Shown: piece by piece, positions 33,380 to 43,421 of the stretch | Layout of the letters: each line of letters opens with the position of its first letter | How positions within the stretch are numbered: the stretch's first letter is position 1 | DNA from: DATBGZ01 sp036557785 | Lineage (GTDB): Bacteria > Actinomycetota > Actinomycetes > Mycobacteriales > Micromonosporaceae | Direction: 5' to 3' | NCBI GenBank assembly: GCA_036557785.1 | Contig: DATBGZ010000043.1 | Span: forward strand, 62,001-126,000 | DNA: 64,000 nt | Translations under genes and position numbers: made by a program | Notes under the pieces: model-generated | What the model was told of the DNA's origin: nothing | Seen by the model: only the letters and a program-made list of their open reading frames with translations | Database searches by the model: none

Positions 33380-35424
33380 CTACTGGCGAAGGTGGGCACC
33401 GGTCCGGGTCGCGAGCGTGTGCAGGATCGCCGTGCGGCGGGCGCCGATCGTCTCGCTGGTGAGGGTGGCGCCGGGCGCCTGAAGGCTCACGCGCAGGGTG
33501 ACACAGCGGTGGCCGGCGGGCACCCAGGAACCGCGGAACTCGTCGACGAACTCGGCCGTGGTCACCAGGGCGTCCCCGTCCCGGGCCGCGGCCTCGATGC
33601 TCGCCCAGGTGACGGCGTCCGCGACGACGACCGAGAGATCGAACTGCGCGCCCGGCAGCTCCGGCACGGGCACGTACGTGTTGTCACGAGACGCCGCGGC
33701 GGCGACCGGGCCGAGGTCGAGCTCCAGGCAGACCACGTGCGTCGCGTCGAGTCCGGCCAGCCGGCGACACCGCTTGGTCAGCAGCCCGAGCGTGCCGATC
33801 GCTGTCCCACCACTGTGGACGGCCAGCCGAGCCGAGGCGTCCGCCCAGGGCGCGGTCCCGCCGTCGCCGAGACGTACCGGCGCCAGGTGGCCGAGCCGGG
33901 TCAGCCGGTCGACGAGACCCTTGCCCCGGCGGAACAGCAGGGCCCCGTCCGCGCCGGTCATGAGCAGGGCCAGGCTCGTCGACTGCCGGGGCATCGCCTC
34001 GAAGCCGTCGTACGGCTCGTAGGCGCCGCCGTGGACGATGGTGCCGACCTCGAAGATCTCCACAGTGGACGTCCACCGCAGGTTCGCCACGGCCGCCTCG
34101 AGCAGGTTCGGCACGAGCGAGGGCCGCAGGCAGTCGCGATCGGCCATCCCCTCGACGCGTACGGTCGCCTGACTGGACAGACCCGCCGCGGCGAGGAACG
34201 CCTCGCTCACCCACGGATAGGTCACCACCTCCTGCAGGCCCAGCCGCAGCGCGAGCGTCTCGCGGACCCGCCGTGACACGGGTCGCGTGCGCAGCGAGCG
34301 GACCGGCGCGAGTTCGACCGCCAGCGGAACGACGGGCAGGCTGTCGTAGCCGTGGATCCGCGCGACCTCCTCCACGATGTCGTGCGGGTTCGCGATATCG
34401 CCGGTCGACCGCCAGGATGGCGCCGTGAGCGTGAGCCGGGCGCCGGTCTGTCGGACGCCGAAGCCGAGCCCGCGCAGCGTGCGCGCGACATCGCCCGCGT
34501 CGAGCGTGTTACCGATGCGCCGGGCCAGGAAGTCCAGTCCCACGCTCAGCCTCGCGGGCCGGGTGGGCTCCAGCGTGATGTCCTGCAGCCCGTCCACTGT
34601 GGACCCGGGTGCCAGCTGGCCGAGCAGGTGGAGGAAGAGGTCGATCGCGGCGTCGACGCGCTGCGTGTCGAGGGCCTTCTCGAACCGGGCGGACGCCTGC
34701 GTACGCAGGCCGAGCTCCTGCGAGGCGCGCGACGTACCGGCGTCGCGCGAAAGGTCGCCACCTCCACCACGATCCGCCGGGTCCCCGGTCCGATCGCCGA
34801 GGCGGCGCCGCCCATGATGCCGGCCAGCGCGACCGGGCCGTCCTCGTCGGCGATCACGGGAGTGCGAGGCATCACCTGCACGGTCGCCCCGTCGAGCAGG
34901 AGCAGGGGCTGGACGGACCCCGCGCGTACCGCGCTCAGCGGACCGGCGAGCTGGCCCGCGTCGTAGGCGTGCATGGGCTGCCCCACCGCGAGCATGACGT
35001 AGGTGGTCAGGTCGACGGCGAGGTTCACGCCGCCCTGCCCGACGCGGACGAGCCGGTCGCGCAACCAGTCGGGCGAGACCGCCTCGCCCTCGCCGAGGTC
35101 GAGGGTGAGCGCCGCGAAGCGTTGGCAGATCTCGGGATCGAGCCGCCCGACCACGGTCTGAACCGGCCCTGGACGCCGGGGTCGGGGCAGCGGTCGCAGC
35201 GGTACGTCGAAGATGACGGCGAGCTCACGCGCGATGCCGTAGTGGCCCCACAGGTCCGGCCGGTTGGTCAGCGACTTGTTGTCGATCTCCAGAACGGCAT
35301 CGCCGTCGAGGACCAGGACGTCCTCGACCTCCACGGTCTTCAGCGTCAAGGCGTGCGCGAGATCCCGCGGCGCGACGGGCGGCAGGTCGACGTAGTCGGC
35401 GACCCAGTCGAGGCTGACTCTCAT
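33380..35424 (-). pseudogene. pheT: Phenylalanyl-tRNA synthetase beta subunit, short form, frameshifted
   Basis: Two frames on the same strand make one protein of about 680 residues. From ATG 35424: RVSLDWVADYVDLPPVAPRD, then directly DAVLEIDNKSLTNRPDLWG and the B3/B4 domain ending VVVEVATF. The N-terminal EMAPII/OB tRNA-binding domain expected between these parts (about 110 residues) is missing. Near 34738 one base is lacking; in the next frame ASQELGLRTQASARFEKALD continues through the B5 domain and core (NPHDIVEEVARIHGYDSLP), ending with a ferredoxin-like anticodon-binding domain (GAQFDLSVVVADAVTWASIE). The stop-to-start distance to pheS is 7 nt. Either an assembly error or a recent loss of an auxiliary synthetase. 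Confidence 0.85.
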
Positions 35425-35431
35425 GACCGTC

Positions 35432-36484
35432 CTATCGGAACTGTCCGAGCACGCGCAGGTCCGCGTTGTGCATGAGTCGTACGTCGTCGATCCCGTACCG
35501 CATCATCACCAGGCGATCCAGGCCCACGTTGACGTAGAAGCCCGTCCACACGTCCGGGTCCAGCCCGCCGGCGCGCAGGACGTTCGGGTGTGGGCTGCCA
35601 CCGGGCATGACCTCCAGCCACCCGACACCCCGGCACGTCCGGCACCCCGCCCCGGCACACACCTGGCACTGCATGTCGATCTCGAAACCTGGCTCCACGA
35701 AAGGGAAGTAGCCCGTGCGCATGCGGGTACGGACCGGCCGGCCAAAGACCGTGTCCAGGATCGTGCTGACCAGGAACTTGCCGGCCGTCAACGGGACGTC
35801 GCGGTCGACGATGAGCACCTCGTACTGGAAGAAGGCGCGCTCGTGCCGGGCATCCGTGCTCTCGTTGCGGTACACCCGGCCCGGGTACACCACCCGCAAC
35901 GGCGGCTCATGGCGCTGCATGAAGCGCACGCTCGCGCCGGTCAGGTGCGGGCGCAGGCAGAGCCGCTCGTCGTGATGGGGCTGCTCCGCCAACCAGAACG
36001 TGTCCATGCTCTCCCGCGCCGGGTGATCCGGCGGGAAGTTCATGTAGTCGAACTCGTAACGCTCCGAGCTGATCTCCGGCCCCTCGTACACCTGGAAGTT
36101 CAGAGCCGCGAAGGCGTCGTTGAGGTCGTACATGAGCTGCACGGTCGGGTGCAGCCCGCCCGCGCGGGTGGCGATCCCGGGCAGCGTCACGTCGAGCGGC
36201 CGCGGCAACGCCGGTTCGTCGTCGAGAAGCTGCTCCGCGCGGCGGTCGAGCAGCTCCGCGAGCTCGCGCTGCAGGTCGTTGACCGCCGCGCCAACGACCT
36301 TGCGCGCCGACGCGTCCAGGGCCCCGATCCCCCGGCGGATCGCCAGCACCCGCCCCGAGCGACCGAGCAGGTCGCGGCGCAGCTCATCCACCTCCGCCAA
36401 CCGCGTGGCCAGCTCGACCTTCGCCAACGCCGTCGCTCTCAGCCGCGCCACCTGGCTCAGCACAGCATCGCCCGTATCGACCAC
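35432..36484 (-). CDS. pheS: Phenylalanyl-tRNA synthetase alpha subunit
   Basis: 350 residues, intact. N-terminal coiled-coil tRNA-binding arm (VAELATRLAEVDELRRDL-type helices), then the class II core: motif 1 region HPTVQLMYDLNDAFAALNFQ, motif 2 RVYRNESTDARHERAFFQYE, a Cys cluster CQVCAGAGCRTCRGVGWLEV and motif 3 VGLDRLVMMRYGIDDVR. It charges tRNA-Phe together with PheT. The neighbourhood lacks the usual actinobacterial pheST companions (infC, rpmI, rplT, tsnR, argC), so this looks like a second, auxiliary copy. A hairpin lies about 60 nt upstream of the start. Confidence 0.9.
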   Translation of the reverse strand: MVDTGDAVLSQVARLRATALAKVELATRLAEVDELRRDLLGRSGRVLAIRRGIGALDASARKVVGAAVNDLQRELAELLDRRAEQLLDDEPALPRPLDVTLPGIATRAGGLHPTVQLMYDLNDAFAALNFQVYEGPEISSERYEFDYMNFPPDHPARESMDTFWLAEQPHHDERLCLRPHLTGASVRFMQRHEPPLRVVYPGRVYRNESTDARHERAFFQYEVLIVDRDVPLTAGKFLVSTILDTVFGRPVRTRMRTGYFPFVEPGFEIDMQCQVCAGAGCRTCRGVGWLEVMPGGSPHPNVLRAGGLDPDVWTGFYVNVGLDRLVMMRYGIDDVRLMHNADLRVLGQFR

Positions 36485-36541
36485 ACGTCACCCCACGTCC
36501 GCTCACGACGGCCTGTCACGCCAGGCCCTGAGAAGGCAGAA

Positions 36542-36563
36542 ACCCCCGGGTTCGACCGGGGGT
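36542..36563 (-). terminator. GC-rich hairpin in the pheS leader
   Basis: On the minus strand ACCCCCGG and CCGGGGGT form an 8-bp perfect stem with a 6-nt loop, followed by TTC. It lies 58 nt before the pheS start, where an attenuator would sit. No convincing Phe-rich leader peptide or T-box core was found upstream, so a plain terminator of an upstream transcript is equally possible. Confidence 0.45.
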
Positions 36564-36768
36564 GGCGTCACGCGAGATGTGTCCCTGAGGTCACGTCCTA
36601 CCCGCGCACGGCGCCCACCGGTCAGCCCGGGGGCGAGTAAATCGCCGAACGCACGCGGTCACGCCGCCATCCTGCCCGACCGCTCCCGCTGCCCGCAACA
36701 CCGTTCGCCGTCTCCGTGCACCGCAATTCGCGCCGGCCGTTGGGGGCGGACTCCACTAAGGTGCAGGG

Positions 36769-37491
36769 GTGGCTCTGCGGCTGGAAGCGGTGACCTTCGA
36801 CGTGACCGACACGGCAGCGGTGGCGGCCTTCTGGGCCGGGCTGCTCGGCCGGGAAGTTCGCACCGAGTCCGGCGGCGCGTTCCTACCGGGCGACAACACC
36901 CAGGTCGGGCTTCGTTTCGTCACTTCCGACACCGAGCACGTCGGCCGGCCGCGGCTGCACCTACACCTCACCAGCAGCAACCTCGAGCACCAGCAGCGAA
37001 CCGTCGAGATGGCGCTGCGCCTGGGCGGACGCCACATTGACGTCGGTCAAGGGCATGACGACAAGCACGTCGTGCTGGCCGATCCTGGCGGCAACGAGCT
37101 GTGCGTGATCGAGCCAGGCAACAACTACCTGGCCGGCACCGGCTACCTCGGCGAAGTCACCTGTGACGGAACCCGTGACGTCGGCCTGTTCTGGCGCGAC
37201 GCGCTGGGCTGGCCGCTGGTGTGGGACCACGACGAGCAGACCGCAGTCCAATCGCCCCTCGGCGGCACCAAGATCTCCTGGGACTCATGGGGCGGACCGT
37301 CGGGCAAACCCCAGCACGGAAGGAACCGGCAGCGCTTCGACCTGGTCACCGCTGACCCCGCCAGCGAGGCGGAACGACTGGTCTCGCTCGGTGCGACCCG
37401 GCTCTCCGCCCTGCCCGATGGCGTCGCCCTGCCCGACGGCGTCGCCCTGGCCGACCCAGACGGCAACGCATTCGGCCTTCGCTCAGCCTGA
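36769..37491 (+). CDS. VOC-family (glyoxalase-like) protein, two modules
   Basis: 240 residues from GTG 36769. Two vicinal-oxygen-chelate modules: the first from AVTFDVTDTAAVAAFWAGLL to HVVLADPGGNELCVIEPG, the second from GYLGEVTCDGTRDVGLFWRD to ALADPDGNAFGLRSA. Such proteins may act as metal-dependent enzymes or bind drugs; the substrate is unknown. Near the C-terminus the DNA contains an 18-bp direct tandem duplication (37411-37446) coding LPDGVA twice. The 284 bp upstream (36485-36768) hold only the pheS leader hairpin. Confidence 0.83.
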   Translation: MALRLEAVTFDVTDTAAVAAFWAGLLGREVRTESGGAFLPGDNTQVGLRFVTSDTEHVGRPRLHLHLTSSNLEHQQRTVEMALRLGGRHIDVGQGHDDKHVVLADPGGNELCVIEPGNNYLAGTGYLGEVTCDGTRDVGLFWRDALGWPLVWDHDEQTAVQSPLGGTKISWDSWGGPSGKPQHGRNRQRFDLVTADPASEAERLVSLGATRLSALPDGVALPDGVALADPDGNAFGLRSA

Positions 37492-37645
37492 GCGTCGGGC
37501 CACCGACTCTCAGTACCGTCCATACTGGTCATCGATCGCTCTCCAGCGCTTCTGCGGCACCCAGTCGCCTCTCGATCTCCTCGGTCGAGGCGGATGTGCC
37601 CGGCGGGCAGAGCCAACGGCGGCACGCTGCGATAGCTTCACGAGC

Positions 37646-40600
37646 GTGAGCTCCGTGCCCAACAATCGGCTGTCGAGTGGCGACGACCTGGCTGACGGCG
37701 TCTACGAGCACTTGGTGACGAATGCACTGGACACACGACTGGTCGTGGTCGAGCCGGCCCTGGTCCGTCGCGAGGGGCTGGAAGCAGGAGACGCCCACGA
37801 GGTTCTGACGAGGCACATCGCCGCGCTGACCCGCAGAGCCCTGCGCGAGGCCGGTGGCGCTACAGAGGCCGAGAAGGTCGCGAAACAAGTCGAGCGCGCC
37901 AACCGAATCGCGGGTGCCATCGCCGAGATCGCGCCGGAGTCTGTCGACCCCGAGGACCTTGTCGCCGCGTCGCGCGATCTCCTGCTGGCCATCGCGCGGC
38001 CACCCGTTGCGCCGGCGGCGCCAATCTTCCCCCTACGCCCGAGCGTCCCTTTCAGCGAGAGCGCACTGCTCGTCAATGGCCGGGGCCAGCCCCGCATCGG
38101 CCACGAGGTCAAGCACGAGCTCGACTCGGCGGACAGTGTCGACCTGCTCTGCGCCTTCATCAAGACCCGTGGGCTTCTGCTTGTCGAGGACCAAATCCGT
38201 GAGCTGACCGACGGGGCGGCAGATTGCGGGTGATCACGACGACCTACCTGGGCGCGACCGAACGGCGAGCGCTGGACCGGCTCGTGGAGTTGGGCGCGCA
38301 GGTCCGGGTCAGCTTCGAGACGCGGATAACCCGCCTGCATGCGAAGGCCTGGCTCTTCCGTCGGGCTACCGGGCTCGACACCGCCTACGTTGGCTCCTCC
38401 AACCTGTCACATACCGCGCTCGTCGACGGTCTGGAGTGGAACGTTCGCCTTTCGGCGGCCGAGCAGCCGCACCTGATCGATACGTTCGCCGCGACCTTCG
38501 ATCAATACTGGGGTGACCCGACCTTCGAGCCGTACGAGCCAGGCCGCGACGGGCTCAGGCTCGACGAGGCGCTCCGCGCGGAGCGACGGGGAACGGCGGA
38601 ACTCCCGCTCGAGATCACGACCCTGGAAGTCCGACCGTGGGGCTACCAGGCCGAGATCCTCGACGAGCTCGACGCCGAACGGGTTGTGCACGGACGATGG
38701 CGCAATCTCGTGGTGATGGCGACCGGCACAGGCAAGACCGTTGTCGCGGCCCTCGACTATCGGCGGCTGCGTGCAAAGAGGACGGCAGAGTCGTTGCTCT
38801 TCGTAGCGCACCGCGAGGAGATCCTGCGCCAGAGCCGCTCCGTGTTCCGCCAAGTACTCCACGACGGCACCTTCGGTGAGCTCTTTGTCGGCGGATCCGT
38901 GCCGAGCCAGTGGCAGTATGTCTTCGCCTCGGTGCAATCGTTGTCGCGCGTCGAGCTCGATCCCGGGCGCTTCGACATGGTTGTTGTGGACGAGTTCCAC
39001 CACGCCGAGGCCGACACGTACACGCGCATACTGAACCACCTGCAACCGGCTGTCCTGTTAGGACTGACAGCGACTCCCGAGCGGTCCGACGGTCGCGACG
39101 TCACGACCTGGTTTGGCGGCCACATTGCCAGCCAACTGCGGCTCTGGGAGGCCTTGGAACGACAGCTGCTCTCGCCGTTCCACTACTTCGGCATCCACGA
39201 CGACGTGGGCCTTGACCATCTGAGGTGGCGCCGCCGGCGTGGTTACGACGAGCGCGAGCTGAGCAACCTCTACACGGGCAACCACGCCCGCGTACGGCTC
39301 ATTCTGGCCGCCCTGCGCGACAAGATCTACGACATCGGGTCGATGCGGGCACTGGGTTTCTGCGTAAGCAAGGAGCACGCCCGATTCATGGCGGCCCAGT
39401 TCACCCAAGCAGGCATCCCAAGTCTTGCCGTTACCTCGGACTCGTCGCCACAGCAGAGGCGCGATGCCCGCACGGCGTTGGAGTCGGGCGCAGTAAAGGC
39501 ACTGTTCACTGTCGACCTTTACAACGAGGGCGTCGACATCCCGGCCATCGACACCGTGCTGTTCCTTAGGCCAACCGAGAGCGCGACGGTCTTCCTGCAG
39601 CAGCTCGGCCGCGGCCTGCGTCTGGCCGACGGCAAGAGCTGTTTGACCGTGCTCGACTTCGTCGGCGCACAGCACGCCGAGTTCAGATTCGATCTGCGGT
39701 ACATGGCGCTGATGGGCACGAGCCGACACCGCCTGGCCACCGAGATCGAGCAGGGTTTCCCCACCTTGCCCGCCGGCTGCCACATCCAGCTCGACCGAGT
39801 TGTCGCGAACCTCGTGCTCGAGAACGTGCGGCGCAGCCTGCGAGTAAACTGGACGGGCCTCGCAAGCGAACTGCGCCGGCTTGGCCCGCAGACGACTCTG
39901 CCTCAATTCCTCAACGAGGTCGGTCTCGATCTGACGGACCTGTACCGGCCGGGGCGTGGGGGTTGGGCCGGGCTTAGGCGGCTTGCGGGGCTTGACTTGC
40001 GGTCGCCGGACGAGGGTGACGAGCCGCTCGGTAAAGCAATCGGGCGACTGCTACACATCGACGACCCCGAGCGTCTGACCAATCTGCATCGGATCCTGGC
40101 CCTCGGAGCAACGCGTCAGACCACGGCGAGCGCGCGGGAGGACCGCCTGCAGGAGATGCTCCGCGTCGCACTCTACGGTGTGGGCAGCGATGCACCTCAT
40201 TTGCCTGACTTATCGCGCCACATGTCGCGGTGTGAGGAGCTCGCCTCCTTGGCGATGCTTCTGGGGGAGCGCATCCACCGAGTCACACGCCCGGTCGACC
40301 CCGGAGGCGCCGTGCCACTGCATGTCCACGCCCGCTACAGCCGCGACGAGGCACTCGCGTCATTCGGCTACAGGGGGCAAATGAGGGAAGGTGTCCGGTG
40401 GATCGAGGCTGAGCACGCCGACGTCTTCTTCGTCACGCTGCGGAAGACGGAGAAGCGCTTCTCCCCCACGACCATGTACGCCGACCGTGCAATCACGCCC
40501 GAGTACTTTCAGTGGGAGTCTCAGAGCCGGACCACCGAGCAGTCGACCACCGGCCAGCGCTACATCCATCACCGCGAACGCGGCTCAAGCGTGCACCTGT

Positions 40601-40770
40601 TCCTGAGGGAAACGTCGGAATCCGACCGCGCACTTGGCCGACCACCGTATTTGTACGCCGGCCCTCTGTCGTACGTCGAGCACCGCGGCGAACGCCCGAT
40701 GCGGATCACGTGGAAGCTCGGCTACCCGCTGCCAGCCGACATCTTCCACTTTGCCAGCGTCGCCGCTTGA
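37646..40770 (+). pseudogene. PLD/SF2-helicase/DUF3427 protein, frameshifted
   Basis: Two frames form one protein of about 1040 residues. From GTG 37646 the N-terminal part ends at SVDLLCAFIKTRGLLLVEDQ. At about 38212 one base is missing; adding one gives DRGGRLRVITTTYLGATERR. The second frame then shows a PLD-type nuclease motif (RLHAKAWLFR with H and K, then GSSNLSHTAL). Next comes an SF2 helicase: PWGYQAEILDELDAE, Walker A MATGTGKTVVAA, DEFHH as the DEAD box, LTATPERSD, and motif VI QQLGRGLRLADGKSC. A C-terminal DUF3427-like domain (REGVRWIEAEHADVFFVTL) closes it. Similar proteins occur in phage-defence regions. The frame error may be technical. Confidence 0.85.
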
Positions 40771-40894
40771 GCCTGGTCCTCCGTCGTTGTTCTCTACCTG
40801 AGTCAACCGTCTGGAGTGGACCATCTAGTGGACCTCGGGCACAGGACTTCGGCAGCCGCTTCAGCACGGACGTGACCCGCCCGCTTCCCGCGAC

Positions 40895-41281
40895 TTGGGC
40901 ACGGGGTTGCGGGGCGCGCAGGCGTCACCGGATGATGGCGCGGCATCTTCTCTCGCCCGACGATTCCTCGATGGCGGCCAGGTCAACGGGAAGCTATTCC
41001 TCAGTTACAGCTCCACTGACCGGGCGTACGTAGACCGCTTGGTTGACCACCTTCAGAAGCACGGCGTGCCGGTGTGGTACGACCCGGACATCCAGCCGGG
41101 GGCGCGGTACGTACAGGTCATCGAGGACGCCATCAACCAGTGCTCGGGCGTCATCGTGGTGATGAGCCGCGCGTCGGAGGCGTCCCGTCGGGTCGAGCCC
41201 GAGTGTGCCTTCAACCAGAACAAGCCCGATCGTGCCGCCCCGACGATCGAGGGCGAGACCGTGCTGCTAGAGATCAACTGA
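40895..41281 (+). pseudogene. TIR-domain fragment
   Basis: A 128-residue frame from TTG 40895 with no good ribosome site. Residues from about 33 onward are a TIR domain: LFLSYSSTDRAYVDRLVDHL, HGVPVWYDPDIQPGARYVQ, IEDAINQCSGVIVVMSRASE and RVEPECAF, which holds the expected catalytic glutamate. The domain stops at EGETVLLEIN before its last helix and no effector or oligomerisation domain follows. It may be the decayed end of a TIR NADase from a defence system. It lies 124 bp after the PLD/helicase gene, so the two may have belonged together. Confidence 0.6.
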
Positions 41282-41389
41282 GGCGGTTTCGCCCTCGATC
41301 ATTCCGGATGGGGGCTACCCGATGGAGGCCTGGCCCAACCGTCGACGGCGCGCCGATGGCAGCCGCGTTCGACGGATGGATCGGCGGTG

Positions 41390-42049
41390 TCAGTGGATGG
41401 AGGCCGTCGCGAGCGCGTTGATGTCGGCCGAGTCCAGGATGCGCTTGGGCGAGCCGGCGAGCGCGAGCTGGATCATCGCCCGCCCCAGGCGCTGGGTCGT
41501 GGTCGCCGAGCGCGGTGCGACCCGCAGCATCAGCGGCGACAACGGACTTGTGGCCAGGTAGATCGCGCGGTACCAGAACGTACGAGATCGAACTCCGTGC
41601 ATGGGTTGGATGAACGCGGGTCGCATCGCGTACCCATGGAAGGGCAGTGCCAGCAGCGCGTCCTCGGTCTCGCCCTTCACCCGCGCCCACATCATGCGCC
41701 CGGTGGTGTCCGTGCCGGCCCCCGAGACATACACGAACGTCATCTCATGGTTCGCCTCGGCGAGTGGTCGTGCCACGGCCAGGGTGAGGTCATAGGTGAT
41801 CCGCCGGTACTGCGCCTCGCCCATGCCCACGGACGAGACGCCGAGGCAGAAGAAGCAGGCGTGGAACTGGCTCAGCGGCTCGCCGACCCCGGTCAGGTCG
41901 GCGGTGACGACCTCGCGGAGCTTCGGGTGCGCCTGCCCGGTGGGGCGACGCCCGATCGTGAGCACCTCGGTGACCCGTTCGTCGAGCAGGCACTCGCGCA
42001 GCACGCCCTGCCCGACCATCCCGGTGGCGCCGAAGATCAGTACCCGCAC
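41390..42049 (-). CDS. NAD(P)-binding Rossmann-fold oxidoreductase
   Basis: 219 residues. An atypical SDR of the NmrA/epimerase type: nucleotide motif RVLIFGATGMVGQGVLRECL, then FHACFFCLGVSSVGMGEAQY, FVYVSGAGTDTTGRMMWARV and a K in VKGETEDALLALPF. These proteins reduce small carbonyls or sense NADPH. The gene is monocistronic between the TIR fragment and a SAM methyltransferase gene. The substrate is unknown. Confidence 0.82.
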   Translation of the reverse strand: MRVLIFGATGMVGQGVLRECLLDERVTEVLTIGRRPTGQAHPKLREVVTADLTGVGEPLSQFHACFFCLGVSSVGMGEAQYRRITYDLTLAVARPLAEANHEMTFVYVSGAGTDTTGRMMWARVKGETEDALLALPFHGYAMRPAFIQPMHGVRSRTFWYRAIYLATSPLSPLMLRVAPRSATTTQRLGRAMIQLALAGSPKRILDSADINALATASIH

Positions 42050-42074
42050 GCGTCGATCGTAGTGCCGGTCGGCG

Positions 42075-42920
42075 TCACCGAGGCTTGCGAGCGACCCCGG
42101 CGAGGATCACGCTGGCGGCGGGATTGTCGGCGAACTCGCCCGGTTCGTCCGGGTCCGGGCGCCAGGCGGGTGCCCACGTCAGGCCCGGCTCGACCAGCTC
42201 CAGACCCTGGAAGAACCCGGCCACCTGCTCGCGGGTCCGCAGGCCGAGTGGCGTGGCCGTGCGCTGCTGGTAGAGATCCTTCGTCTGAGCCACGTGACCC
42301 TCGTCCAGGTCCTGATCGTCGAGCGTCACGTGGGTGATCGCGACGTAGCTGCCGGGGGCCAGCGCGCTGGTTAGCCGCGCCACCACGTCGTCCGCCTGCT
42401 CGTCATCAGGGACGAAGTGCAGCACCGCGACGAGCAGCAGCCCCAGTGGTTGGCTGAAGTCGATGAGCTCGCGGACCTGCGGGTTGTCCAGGATCGCCTG
42501 CGGGTCGCGCAGGTCGCCCCAGAGCGCGGTCGCGGTCGGGTTGCCATCCAGGATGTCGATGCTCTCCGATACGGCGACCGGGTCGATGTCCAGGTAGACC
42601 ACGCGCGAATCGGGGGCGAGCGCCTGCGCGACCTCGTGCACGTTGCCCTGCGTCGGGATGCCCGAGCCGATGTCGAGGAACTGCCGGATGCCCTGCGCCA
42701 CGAGGTACGCGACGACCCGGCGCAGGTAGGCCCGCCCAGCCCGGGTGATCGCCGGGACCTGCGGGAACATCTTCACCATCTTCTCGGCGACTTCGCGATC
42801 GGCCGGGAAGTTGTGGATGCCACCGAGGTGGTAGTCATAGATGCGCGCCGCTGTCGCGGGCTTCGCCCGTCCGTCGTCGGACACCGCCGTCACTGCTGCC
42901 TCCCCAGGCTCACACGTCAC
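42075..42920 (-). CDS. SAM-dependent methyltransferase (DUF574 family)
   Basis: 281 residues. The family features are ARIYDYHLGGIHNFPADREV near the N-terminus, a SAM-binding motif QFLDIGSGIPTQGNVHEVAQ, VVYLDIDPVAVSES and LLLVAVLHFVPDDEQADDVV, with a C-terminal GLELVEPGLTWAPAWRPDP. This group is abundant in streptomycetes and relatives and contains no well-characterised member, so the substrate is open. It is cytosolic and lies 25 nt before the next gene on the same strand, from which it may be independently transcribed. Confidence 0.88.
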   Translation of the reverse strand: MTCEPGEAAVTAVSDDGRAKPATAARIYDYHLGGIHNFPADREVAEKMVKMFPQVPAITRAGRAYLRRVVAYLVAQGIRQFLDIGSGIPTQGNVHEVAQALAPDSRVVYLDIDPVAVSESIDILDGNPTATALWGDLRDPQAILDNPQVRELIDFSQPLGLLLVAVLHFVPDDEQADDVVARLTSALAPGSYVAITHVTLDDQDLDEGHVAQTKDLYQQRTATPLGLRTREQVAGFFQGLELVEPGLTWAPAWRPDPDEPGEFADNPAASVILAGVARKPR

Positions 42921-42945
42921 ACGATCATAAGCCCGGGGTGCTGGC

Positions 42946-43317
42946 TCACGCGGGGGACAGGGCCGCGTCGATCTCGTCCCGGCGGCCGAGGACCAGCGCG
43001 TCGAAGACCGCGTCCGGCAGTGGTCGGCGCTCGCTGAAACGGATGCCGCCCTTGCTCGCGTCGAGGCCCGCGTGGCCCGCGACCACGCCCGCCACGACGC
43101 TGCCGCTGAACGGGAAGACCGAGTAGCCCTGCCTTGTGGCGATGACGCTGATCAGGGGCCGTCCCCGGTAGCGCAGGGCAGCCATCCCGTAGCTCTTGCC
43201 CTCCTCGGCCGTCGGCACGAGTTCGATCGCCCGCAGTCGGTATCGATCCACGACCGTACGGGCTGGCAGCTCCAGACCGGCGATGTACTCGGTGAGCTCA
43301 CCCACGCGCGGGATCAT
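42946..43317 (-). CDS. DUF1801 / iron-chaperone-like protein
   Basis: 123 residues from ATG 43317; an in-frame start six codons upstream is less likely. The segments VDRYRLRAIELVPTAEEGKS, YGMAALRYRGRPLISVIATR and GIRFSERRPLPDAVFDALV match the YdhG/DUF1801 fold, which includes the frataxin-like iron chaperones. Whether it binds iron cannot be told. No obvious operon partner. Confidence 0.72.
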   Translation of the reverse strand: MIPRVGELTEYIAGLELPARTVVDRYRLRAIELVPTAEEGKSYGMAALRYRGRPLISVIATRQGYSVFPFSGSVVAGVVAGHAGLDASKGGIRFSERRPLPDAVFDALVLGRRDEIDAALSPA

Positions 43318-43421
43318 CGCACACCCCACGAGCACGGCGGCCAGGGTCTGGACCAGCCCGTTCCGCGGGCGGGCCGGCCCAGACGCTGCGGGGCCACTGG
43401 CCGTGGACCGGGCCGGCGAGG

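Noticed and set aside
36541..36570. Possible tRNA T-arm (GGGTTCGACC)
   Set aside because: The stems do not fit a 5-bp T-stem with a 7-nt loop, and no acceptor, D or anticodon arm is present; it is a simple hairpin.
35423..36640. A long plus-strand frame opposite pheS
   Set aside because: PheS on the minus strand has all class II synthetase motifs; the opposite frame has none.
36485..36768. T-box riboswitch for pheS
   Set aside because: No TGGNACCGCG antiterminator core on the minus strand and no clear stem I; only a terminator-like hairpin is seen.
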